Below are positions 35,402-45,614 of a DNA stretch of 64,000 nucleotides, piece by piece. The notes below the pieces were generated by a model. It had not been told where the DNA came from. It searched no databases and was given only the letters and a program-made list of their open reading frames with translations. The position numbers were made by a program, and so were the translations under genes. Source of the stretch: Hericium rajendrae (lineage: Eukaryota; Basidiomycota; Agaricomycetes; Russulales; Hericiaceae); assembly GCA_033439255.1 (NCBI GenBank), contig CM065884.1, positions 1,426,001 through 1,490,000 on the forward strand. Direction: 5' to 3'. Within the stretch, counting starts at the first letter, position 1; each line of letters begins with the position of its first letter.

Positions 35402-38400
35402 TCACACCTTCCTGTCGATGAAGCTGGCGATAACACCCTCGGGAGTCGCCGGGTATTCCTTGAGCACCACCTCGTCGTTCTCGATGAACGTATTGGGCTG
35501 CAGGATGAGCTTTCTCGGCTGCAACATGTAACGATCAGAACTTCAGTCAACAATGCAGCATGCAACTCGTGCACCTGTTTCTTTTTCAACACAAGGTCCC
35601 GAATGTCGCCGTCCCAGCCAGGAAGCGGCGTCGTCAGCTTGGCGTAGAACTCGCGCGCACCGGCGCCATCGGCCGTGCTCTTGCGGACCTGCAGATCGAC
35701 CAAGAGCTTCCCGACCACCTCCTTGCCCTGAGTCGAGAGCACTTTCTCCCGGTCAATCTGTGATTCAGACGTCTCAGTAACTCGCAATCAAGTCATTGGG
35801 ACGGGCTCCACTGACCCGGACGTAGAGGTTCTCAAGCTTGCCGCTCGTATCCCGGATCTCTTCGAGGCGGGCGATGCCGCCTTGAATCAGATGCTGCAAG
35901 ATCCCAAGTCTGGCGTGCGAATTTCAGTCATCATTGAAGGCCATGTTGTGTTGTAGACGAGAGACGCACCGTGCCTGCATATGGGCCTGGCCGTGTTTCT
36001 TTGCAACCGGATCGTAGTACTCGAGCGCACGGATACCCGAGCGCGCCATCAGCAAGAACGAGACGAACACGAGTTCTTCGACATCCTTTTGGCTCGTATA
36101 CTGGAGGCGAAGGTGAGGCCCTGGCACATAATACATGCTGTTTGAAGTAACTTACACCGAAGATCTTGAGGATGGACGTATTGCTTGCGACTGTTGGGAT
36201 GTTGTGTGAGACCTGTCTTCCAAAGAGATGTGCTTATGCAGCTTACGGAATATAGCGACTGCCTCTGCACGGCATTCTTCGATCGAGGAGGAAACCTCGC
36301 CGAGGACAGAGTCTGGTGTCTGTCCGTGCTTGTACCAAGATGTGCTAGAAGCGAAAGCAGATAGTGTCCATGTCCATCGGTCCAGCAAGCGAGAGGACTT
36401 ACATCGGCTTTCCTGTCAAAGGGTTGACGACCTGATGATGTTTCAGTAACATGCAGTATCCCAACACGGCGACCCTCACCTTGGCGGGATCGAAGTTCTT
36501 CTTGTCGTCCTCGTCTTCTTTGAAGAGCTTTCCAGTACCGTGACCTAGAAGCTCGTGATTGGCGACTTGGACCTCGAGAGCCTTGGTGTCCCAGGCATTG
36601 TACAGGTCGAGGTCGTCAGGGTGGACAAAGGTAATTTCTTCATCTGTGAGAGGGTGGTCATTATAGACATGGATGCTTGGTATTCAGAGATCGGGACGCA
36701 CCCGGTGCCTTCGCGGCCATAATGTTCTATATGGAAAGATTAGATGGGATGTGGGGATGGGTTTTCATTGCCCAGGGACTTACAGCTAAGGACACGTTCT
36801 TGAACCCAGTTGACTCCCTGATTTCGTAGTAGTTCTAGAGGCAGAAGTCAGCTGAGAAAACGGACACAGAAAGTGCATGATACTGACCGGGATCTAAACA
36901 CACATGAAAATCTCAATGTGAGGTCAAACCGCATCGAGCTTTTATATGACACGCACATTAATGCCAATTGGAATACCTGGCAATTCATCATTTTATAGAG
37001 CTTCTTTGAGCCAAGAATATTAAACGCACCACCAGTAGCGAAGCTCAAAACCTCCAGCGCAGTGAAGTCAGGCTTCCGGAACGAGTCGACCTCGAAGTCC
37101 TGGCCCCATGGCAGGCCCTTAATCAGCTCCGGAGCATCATTGACTAGAGTCTCGTATTTGGCACTAAGCTGTTTGTCGACGATGGCAGTGAAGCCTAAAA
37201 ATGACGAAGGTGAATAACATGTATCCATAATCCTTGCACTGGATCAGACCAACCTTCCCATTCCGCACGCGCTCCGTAGGGTCTACGTAGGTCTCGATGA
37301 AGCCGATGTAGCTCTCCACAACGGGACCGATATCCTTCACCCACTGTGCCGAAGCCTCCTTGTGGTCTTCAATCGAGCCTGTCTGGAATCTGCAAGCTCA
37401 CCCTCAGACACCGACAAGGGATACCCATTTGAAAGAATCACGCACGATTTGATATCCATCGATCATCGCTATCTGATGCTCGTTCGCAGCATATTTCTTG
37501 GCCTACATATCCCCGTGAGAAAAGAAAACGAGAATCAAGGCAAAGGTCTGCGAAAATGCATACCTCCACAAGGGCATCAACTGCCTTCTGCAGAGCCGGG
37601 GCAAAATCGCCGTACTGAACGGCCAATTTTGCAGATCCACCTTCAATCTCAATATCATGCGCCACGTTTGACCGAAGATTGACAGACGCTACGTGAAGCA
37701 CGAAGCTCTTGGGGCCGTTCTTGTGTACGCTGTTGCAGTGGTGTTAGTGCATGCAAAAGGCAGACCCATGTAAATGCAGACCGAGTGTTCAAGACGTCGA
37801 CACCGATCTTCTCAGCAGCGGCCTGGACTGCAGCGGCCTCTTCATCCGTGATGGGCTCTCCAGTGTAATAATTTGAGACGTGACCTAATCGCGGCTTCCC
37901 GATGGAGAGGCTTGCTTCTGGCTCCAGCGCATAGATGTGGCCTTTAAGCTATATGCGAGTAAAATTTCAAGATAATGCAGCGCATGTATTGTGGGGGCAA
38001 GACCTACCTCGTCCCAGAGAGGAACTGCATTGGCAGCATTCGCCGAATTTTGGATCACGGCCGCGAACTCGTCTTCCGGCACGCGCGGCACGAACTTGGT
38101 GAAACCGAAAGTCTTATAGTTCACCAGATTTGTCAATACCTAGAGCAGAGCTACTAAGCACATGGACCGCGATGCAAGGGCGTAGCACAAGGCTATTGCT
38201 GGAAAAGACATTCACTTGACTTGTGTACTGCAGAACGGCCTGCCATTCTTCATCGGACAGACCCGACTTCTGCTTCAGAGCGTCCAGATCGCCGAGCTGG
38301 CCATTGGTGCTGAACGCGAGGATCAAGAGATCGTGCAGCTTCTCGGCATACGGGGTCCACTGCCCCATAATGATGCGGGCACCCGCCCAAGACGCGGCGC

Positions 38401-38736
38401 CGAGATAATGCGCATACTTCTTTTCCTTCGAGCTGTAATGGATCGCGGGGCGGAGCAGTCAGCACCATGATAAGTACGTACTACGCGTTCATCCGCCCCA
38501 GATCACGCCCGATCGTGCAGAAGCCCGTACCTCAGCTGTTCCCAGGACTTGCGGACCTCGATGCCACAGACAGGTGCATCACGGTCGGCTAGGAAACGTT
38601 CAGCCATATCGGTTGCTCCGGACGAGTATGTTTGACGGCGAGGGAAACGGAAATGAGTTGTATGAGGCTTGTACGAGATCTTGCCGCCGGTGCGTGCGGG
38701 GAGCTGCCTTTGCGCGGCCCTTCGGAGTGCAAACAT
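35402..38736 (-). CDS. DPP3: Dipeptidyl-peptidase III (family M49)
   Basis: A zinc peptidase that releases N-terminal dipeptides. The M49 signature [12 protein letters not shown] (HExxGH) and the third ligand motif [11 protein letters not shown] are intact, with [12 protein letters not shown]-like [20 protein letters not shown] before them. Earlier exons give [70 protein letters not shown] and [20 protein letters not shown]. The C-terminus is FIDRKV, stop at 35402-35404. The classical cytosolic start is [15 protein letters not shown] at 38607. An in-frame ATG at 38736 adds 43 residues that look like a mitochondrial presequence. Introns are numerous and short; no frame break was seen. Confidence 0.93.
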
Positions 38737-39464
38737 GGACAGATCGATGCAGTCGAGAGCAGGTAGCCGAGCTCGCGGCGCTGTACCGTGCCGCACGTCT
38801 AGACTTTCGTATTCGCATATTCACCACTAGGCGCTGCGATCTCGACATCGCACGTTGCATCGATGTCTTCTTCCCAGAGATTGGCGAGTCTGACAGCGTC
38901 ATACACAAGCAAAACATATGTACTGTTATGGTGTAATAATCGACGTGTTCAGTTAGACATACGTCATGTCAAACTATCGTGAACTTGGAAATTACATATT
39001 GCAGTTCTTCGATGATCGTGAATGTATATATAATCGGCAGAGACAATAGACACGAGGTGCAAAATTTGTAACTTAGCAACGTTACAATGCGGGGCACAAT
39101 CAACAATGTAACAATATCTCAGACGTCAAGGTCGTCGATAGCCTCATGGAAGAAGTGCGGACGAACTCCTACTATAGCACAAAGAGCGTCCTATCTCCAT
39201 GATAGCTCTATGAAGCTCTCACCGGCACAACGTGATTTGACCGATGACATGTGAGTTGATCATTGAGTATGGTGATGTACAGACTCCCGTGTCCGCAGCA
39301 TACAAATAGAACCTGGATGTAACACATGAAGCAGCCCCAACTAGGCGCTGACGAAGCTTCGTGTGATATGAGCACGCAGACCTGTCGTTATCGATAAGCA
39401 CACGGTGGAACGCGAACGAAATCTTTCTGAGAACTCGCCTTCATTGGAAGCAACGACATGTTCA
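38737..39464. other. Intergenic region between two minus-strand genes
   Basis: About 730 bases between the TPR gene stop and the DPP III start. It is AT-rich in 38930-39200 with no convincing exon. Open frames at 38574-38936 on either strand are readings opposite the DPP III 5' end. Confidence 0.45.
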
Positions 39465-41049
39465 TCAAGCTTTCTTTGAGTCCGCGGTGTTCACAACCTC
39501 CTTCGCGCGGGCATAATTCCCCAACAGAAGGACCACTCAGCGTCTACCATGCCTTCTGCCGCTCCCATCATTCCACCGGAACTATCAGCCGCGACGCCTG
39601 CCCAACCCAAGGCACGTTCATAGCATTCGAGCGACTTCTCCATTGCGCGGACATCCCCCGACTCCTCCGTGAGCAGGCCGACCAGGTACCATGCCTCGGC
39701 AGCAGACCGGCGGGCATCCCGCAGCAGACCTCGAGCAGGTTTCTTCATGGATGGTGATTTTGCGTAGACGGGGAGAACGGAGGCATCTGGGGGAGGGCTG
39801 TTTGCGGTTGGGCCTGGTGCGGAGACTCGCTCGCCGGAATCTGAAGGCGGCCGGTCAAAGCCAGGGCGACGCGCTCCGAGGATTCGGCGGCTCTGGTCAG
39901 CCACTGCATTGAAGTAGCCGGGGGGTTACGCAACGCGTGAAGGACCTCTGCATGGTGAATGGAAAGCAGGGAAGAACGGTGCAAGATATACAGGGCGTGG
40001 AGCGCTTGCGCAGGAGATGGCAGGGCAGATCCCTGGCCGGCGCGCATGGTGCGCAAAAGATCTATACCGGATTGCTCGACAGCCTGTGCTTGCTGCAATT
40101 GGCCTGACGTCGCGTAGAACGCGGACAGCGATACCAACGTGGAAGCCAACGTGCGTTGAGCAACAGGAGATGAAGGGGGCGATGCTGGGATGACAGGGAT
40201 AGGAGAAGGTTTACCGCCGGCTTCACCGCCTTCTGTGATTAGGTGGATAGAGCGCGACCACCAGAGTAAGGCGTCCGCTGCATTATTCAACCTGTAATTC
40301 AGATCCCCGAGCTTGAGAGCGATGCGAGCGGCATCGAGACGATTGCTAGAAACGCGCGCCCAAACGCGCTGAAGGTCTGCCCTAGCATCGTAAAGACCAT
40401 CCGTCGTTCCCATGCGCTCCAGAACGTCCGCATGCCGAACAAGCAGTTCTGGTACTGTCATAAGCCGCAAAGGAACATCGGACGATTCGCGTTTCAACGC
40501 GATCTCGAACGCGACGCTCAGGAATTCTTGAGCGACTTCCAGACGAGGATCTATGACTTTTCCAGACCCATTCGCGCTGGCCCCTTTACCCGGAGAGCCA
40601 ACTCCCCAGTTCTGCGCGATCCATGCGCTACGCACCGCGTGCCGACCTTTGAAGCCCAAAGCAGGATCTGTTCCGCCTTCAGCACCTCCGGTCCATCTTT
40701 CCGCTTGGAGATCCCACTGCCACTTTGCAGCCTCCTCGTCCTGCTCGGGCGCCAGCGCGACCTTCTCTACCCACATGTGCGCGGCCTCGAATGCCGTGGC
40801 AGCGATAAGACCGGTACTCGCGAGAGCAATGAAACCAAACTTGAAGAAGCGTCTGAAGACATCGAGAGCCGTGACGGTGTGGTGCGCATACTGGTCTTCT
40901 ACACGGAATGACTCTAGCGGTGGGGTCTCTTGTTTGGGAGGAGTGGAATAGGGCCTGCACGGAACTCTATTCCGAATGCCGCGGCGCAAGTAACGTGTGG
41001 ATTGTGAACGCAAGGTAAGACATGCTCTTGCTGAACATCTTTGCAACAT
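39465..41049 (-). CDS. Mitochondrial TPR-repeat membrane protein, Mgr3-like architecture
   Basis: The N-terminus MLQRCSARACLTLRSQSTRY...RPYSTPP is a clear mitochondrial presequence. It is followed by one transmembrane segment (FFKFGFIALASTGLIAATAF) and a TPR-like helical domain: EVAQEFLSVAFEIALKRESS, LYDARADLQRVWARVSS, ARIALKLGDLNYRLNNAADA, LVSLSAFYATSGQLQQAQAV, SMQWLTRAAESSERVALAL. Then SAAEAWYLVGLLTEESGD and ECYERALGWAGV follow. This layout matches yeast Mgr3, an adaptor of the Yme1 i-AAA protease; the assignment is an inference. One-base frame changes near 39850 and 39528 are needed to reach YARAKEVVNTADSKKA and the stop at 39465. The start at 41049 was chosen because the presequence begins there. 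Confidence 0.75.
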
Positions 41050-41861
41050 GGAGGGCTGCACTCGCGCTGAACGGTGACGGAATGGAGTGCAACGGACGCG
41101 CGAATGTGGGCGCCGATTTCGGCGCAGATCTCCGTGATTTCGGCTCGCATTGTCTTCAAACCCCGAGGAGCCCCGAGCTCGTAGGCGGACTTGAATGTTC
41201 AAACTGAGATGACGTCTTGCCATGCACTTTGTGGCTGTGTGCAGCAAGAAATTCGCTGAGATCAAATTAAATGAGGTGGCGCCATGATCGTGATGGCGAG
41301 GACTCTTCCTCGACTCTTTTCAGACAAAAGGGTCTCATTTCGACGCATCAGCGCACGTTGGCGGCGCCGGCCTGCAGCTAATTCACAGCCGTCCAGACAC
41401 CGTCGTTCAAGTCACGAGGCCTTCTGTCCATGCTAATCGATAACAATTCTTGGCAAATAAGTTCGAGTTTACGCTTTCCAGGTCAGTCGTCGTTTCGTTG
41501 ATGCTGGTCTCGCAGATATTCCGTTGCTGGACGTGTATTTATCTCAAATGGAAGTGTCGCATTCACGTAATAACATGGCAGAATCTGTGAGCGCTTGAGC
41601 GCTTGAGGACAGACAAATGGTCCGGAAGCCTGCAGGATGCCGAGCGCGAACGAACTGCCATCATGAACCAGAAGCGCACACCGCCCACGGTTAGCAATTG
41701 GACCCTGCATCCGGGCGCCACCAATAAGCAGTGCCTGGCAGCTCCCTGCATGCAACGAGGATGCTTATAAAAAGGCTGGCCGGCGCGTGTTCTAGTCGTT
41801 CCGTCCTGCGGCCCATCTTCTTCTTGTTCCCCTCCTTGTTCCCGCGAGAGGACGAGTCGTC
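41050..41861. other. Divergent promoter region of the TPR and GH5 genes
   Basis: About 810 bases. The TPR gene frame stays open upstream to 41265 without a better start. The right part carries a TATA box for the GH5 gene. No other gene was seen. Confidence 0.45.
41766..41775 (+). promoter_or_regulatory. TATA box of the GH5-like gene
   Basis: TATAAAAAGG lies 86 bases upstream of the ATG at 41862. This fits a regulated gene for a secreted protein. Confidence 0.6.
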
Positions 41862-43902
41862 ATGCGTGTCTCTACCTGTCTGTCCATTGTTGTGAATGCA
41901 CTTGCAGTATACGCCGCCGCGACCCCTTCACGAACCACAGCCAAGCGGGATTCCGCCGCTTCTAACTTCATCTCGACGAGCAATGGCAACTTCGTTGTGA
42001 ATGGAAGGTATGTGGCCCCAGGGTTTCCCATCCCATTGCTTGTGCTCAAACGCTTTGCCTGTCCAGCAACTTCAAATTCATTGGTACCAATGCCTACTGG
42101 CTGCCGTACCTCAACTCGGACGATGACATCGACCGAACCCTCGCCAATTTGTCTGCGACCGGGATCAGGGTCGTTAGGACATGGGCCTTCAACGGTTGCG
42201 TCATTTCAGTTCAACATACTGATGACCTGTTATTAATATAATTGACACTGTCAGATGTTACGTCGATTCCCGAGCACGGGAGCTGGTTGCAGCTCATTGC
42301 CAACGGCACTACGTCCGTCAACACTGGCGCCAATGGCCTCCAGCGCCTGGACAAGGTGATGGAGCTCGCGCAGAAGCACGGCATCTATGTCCTGTGGTCC
42401 CTGACCAACAACTGGAACCCCGTCCCCAACAACACCGCCTCGTCGAACTCCACTGTCGCACGCCGCAACAATGTACCCACGACGCCCCGCAACTTCCTGT
42501 CGAACGACTACGGAGGCATGGATGCGTATGTCCGTGAGTTCGGTGTCGCCAAGCAGCACGACGAGTTCTACACGAATGAGACAATCAAGGACCTCTTCAA
42601 GAACTACACCAAGCAGGTCGTGTCTCGCTTCGTCACCCACCCGTCCATCTTCTCCTGGGAGATCGCCAACGACGCGCGCTGCAACTCGAGCGTGGCCGCG
42701 AGCGCATCCTGCAACACCAACACCGTGACATCCTGGCACTCCGAGATCGCCGACTTCATCAAGACGGTCGATCCCAACCACCTCGTCTCCTCCGGGTAAG
42801 TGCAGCATGCAGTGCGGGCGGTGATGGTGCGGTGCTGACAGAATCAATCATCATCAGCAATGGCGGCTTCCTGTGCCCAGACTGCCCCAAGCTCTTCCCC
42901 CTGACGCCCGCCCCCGCGCCCTCCCCGCTCCCGGCCAGCGCCGCTCCGTCGCGGGCGTGATGACCCGTGCGCGCCTCCTGCGCGACATCGCCGACAAGCG
43001 CCGCAAGGCGCGCGCCGCCATCCCCGCCGAGCAGCGCGCGGGCGTGAAGATCCGCGGCCGCTGGGCCTCAGGCGAGACGAAGCGGCAGAGCGGCGGCGTC
43101 GGGAGCGCGTTCGACGGCTCGCAGGGCGTCGACAGCCAGGACATCCTGAACATCCCGAGCATCGGCTTCTCGAGCTTCCAGCTCTTCCCCGACCAGAACA
43201 CGTACACGCTCGGCCAGGCGGGCGACGACAGCCAGGGCCAGCTCACGAGCAACGACACGTTCGCGCAGACCGTGCAGGCCGGCGTCGACTGGATCCAGCA
43301 GCAGGCCGCGTCTGCCCAGGCGTGAGTGCCCTGTCCCTTTCTTTCGCTTCTCCCGCGTCCCGCGCGGCGCGGGCTTCTGATGCGCGCGATCGACGATCGG
43401 ATGTGATGCTGATTGATTGGCGCCTTTGCAGTGTCGGCAAGCCCATCGCGCTTACCGGCTTCGGTCTTGTCACGCAGAACAACCAGCAGGCGTTCGTGCC
43501 GTTCAACAGCACGACCCCGGCGCTCAGCACCGCGCCCTCCACGCGCAAGCGTACGTTGCCCCAATCTCCATTTATCTGTGCGATGCTGATGCATGTGCGG
43601 GTGTTCAGGTCAATCTCTCGGCACGGGCATCACGGACACGCAGCGCGACGACGCGTACTCGACGTGGCTCGGCGCGGGTATCCAGGCGGGCGTATCTGGC
43701 ATGATGCAGTACCAGTGGACGTCCAATGGCCTCACGACCGAGCAGGGCACATTCATCCCGTCGGAGCAGGACCAGTCCCAGAGCACGACGACCGGCGGCA
43801 CGCTCGGCCAGTCGCCGAACGATGGATACGGTACGCAGGGCCGAGGACCAGAACAACGAGCAGGCGACCCTCCAGACTGCGAGCCAGAACATCTCGTCAT
43901 GA
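41862..43902 (+). CDS. Secreted GH5 mannanase-like protein lacking catalytic glutamates
   Basis: A signal peptide (MRVSTCLSIVVNALAVYAAA) leads into a GH5 barrel: NFKFIGTNAYWLPYLNSDDD, GIRVVRTWAFN, LDKVMELAQKHGIYVLWSLT, YVREFGVAKQHDEFYTNETI, VTHPSIFSWEIANDARCNSS and NHLVSSGNGGFLCPDCPKLF. In active GH5_7 mannanases the segment WELANEARC carries the acid/base Glu; here it is Asp (WEIANDARC). The nucleophile segment, normally like KPVVLEEYG, reads KPIALTGFGLVTQ with no Glu. A Pro/Arg-rich insertion precedes QGVDSQDILNIPSIGFSSFQ. The tail is Gln/Ser-rich. One-base frame changes near 42955 and 43839 are needed for the family-like protein, which then ends NEQATLQTASQNISS at 43902. Probably secreted, substrate-binding or inactive; activity is doubtful. 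Confidence 0.75.
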
Positions 43903-44287
43903 GTTTCGTGGACGTAGATGGAATGCTTGGCAGAATCACGAAAAGGAACGTTTGGACATTGGGGACGCGTCCCCTACCACTCCCCTCACGCACGCACGAT
44001 GGACACGTTAATTATTACGCCCGGATCTGATTTTGTTTGGATTTTGGATGGCGGCGCATGCCGCCATTTGCTTTCGAACGGACTTTGTTACTCTCACAAT
44101 TGGAATCCCTATACTTACGATTAGTACATTTCATATTGATGGCCCGCCATCCCCTTAGTTGCTTTCCGTGGGGAACTACTTTGTTGACGCTTTTTCCGCG
44201 GACATACGTACTGAACAATTGCACTTACATGATTGACGCTGCATCGCGATGGGGGAATCAGAAGAGATGGAAGATCTGCAAAGCGTT
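43903..44287. other. Convergent 3' intergenic region
   Basis: About 385 bases between the GH5 stop (+) and the GCIP stop (-). It is AT-rich (44030-44180). Without the frame change near 43839 the GH5 frame would extend to 44030. No other feature was seen. Confidence 0.45.
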
Positions 44288-45468
44288 CTATGTTTCCGAA
44301 TCTTTTTCTGACCATGACAGCTTCTTGACGTCCTCTAAGAGGCCGGCGTACTGCCGCTGAAACCAACGTCGAGATCCCATCGTGGTATCCTCCTCCTCGG
44401 GTGCCTCTCCCTCACCCCACAACGCGTCCACAGCAGCGGCGACGTCCGACAGCGCCTCGGCGAACTCGTCGCGGGCTTCGGGCAGGTCGGCATCCGCGGG
44501 CGGACAGTAGATACGCGAGAGGAGCTCGTCTGCGGCGGTCGTGAGCGGGACGGCTTTCAGGACGAGCGTGTCGAGCGCGAACTGCGGGACTGCAACTGCT
44601 AGAGGATCTGGCGCGAGGAGCGTGCGCGAGACTTCGCCATGCAGGTCGAGGACGCGCTGGTAGATCGGCTGGAGCTGCAGATGTACGATATTAGAGAGGG
44701 ACAGCAAGAAAAAGACAGGCCATACCGTCTCTGCCAGTTTGCGCTGCTCAGGCGACAGACTGCCCCCGCCGACATCAAGCCCGAGTTCGGCCCATCCGTC
44801 GTCCGCGTCAAGCACATCAGCGTCCGGATCGGCGTCGATCGCCTCTGCAAACTCGACGATGGAGTCGGCGACGGTCTCGACATGCTCGTCCCAGACCTTG
44901 CGGACGGCATCGCGGTTCGAGGCGGACATCGAGGCGGACAGCCCGCCCTGGCGCGCGCGCTCGATGAGTGCGTGCACGGCGGCGGTCTTGACGAGGTAGT
45001 CCTCGCCCGCGGCGCCTGTGCCCTTCTGCGCGGCCTGCGTGAGGGCGATGTGTGCGAGAGCGAGGGTGCGCACAGCGTCGAGCACGTTTTTGACGGTGCG
45101 GTGCACCTCTTGCGTGAGGGTCCCGCCGTGAGCGGCGGGGTCGAAGGATACGGTGTTGGAGGCGAGGGTCTTGATGTGCTTCACGAGCTCCGTGGAGGGA
45201 GAGAGGGCGGCGGAGTAGGTCGGGGAGGCCGGATTGAGGGCTATGGAGAGCTTGTTTGTGTCGGCATAGATGAGGGAGAGTAGGGCGAGCAGGTCTTTGT
45301 GGAGGGCGGGGAGCGGGTGGGGCGGGTCAGGACGGGCCGGGTCGGCGATGGCATCGTTAGCGAAATTGCAGACGTCGGCGACGAGGGTGAGACCGATGAC
45401 GGCTGTAAGAGGGGATCAGCGAGGCCGGCGGGGAGATGATGAGAAGGACCTTTGTGGATGTCGGCCAT
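44288..45468 (-). CDS. GCIP/CCNDBP1-like cyclin-D-binding protein homologue
   Basis: Resembles the Grap2 and cyclin-D-interacting protein family (CCNDBP1), helical proteins of poorly defined role in cell-cycle and transcription control. The start MADIHK is followed by an intron (donor GTCCTT, acceptor TACAG), then AVIGLTLVADVCNFANDAIA. Next come LPALHKDLLALLSLIYADTN, GGTLTQEVHRTVKNVLDAVR, KVWDEHVETVADSIVEFAEA, an acidic insert (DADPDADVLDADDGWAELGL), a second intron, LQPIYQRVLDLHGEVSRTLL and RRWFQRQYAGLLEDVKKLSW. It ends SEKDSET at 44288. An in-frame ATG 37 codons upstream (MDGHDSVANC) is an alternative start but would leave little room for the shared promoter with YME1. Confidence 0.75.
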
Positions 45469-45614
45469 GAAGGGTGGCGGGATAGGGTTAGGGTCGGCGT
45501 GAATTTGAGACGGGCGCGGAAGGCAAGCTGAGCAATTCGCAACGCTGTCGTGGCCGTCCATGCCACCTCCCCTCACAGTAAGCGGACTCCCCTCGTCGTC
45601 GTCTCTCGACGCTC
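45469..45614. promoter_or_regulatory. Compact bidirectional promoter, GCIP-like (-) and YME1 (+)
   Basis: Only 146 bases separate the two start codons. The segment is GC-rich with CT-rich runs and no TATA box, as for paired housekeeping genes. Confidence 0.5.

Noticed and set aside
42251-42847. 198-codon open frame on the - strand
   Set aside because: It is antisense to the GH5-like exon, which has clear family motifs.
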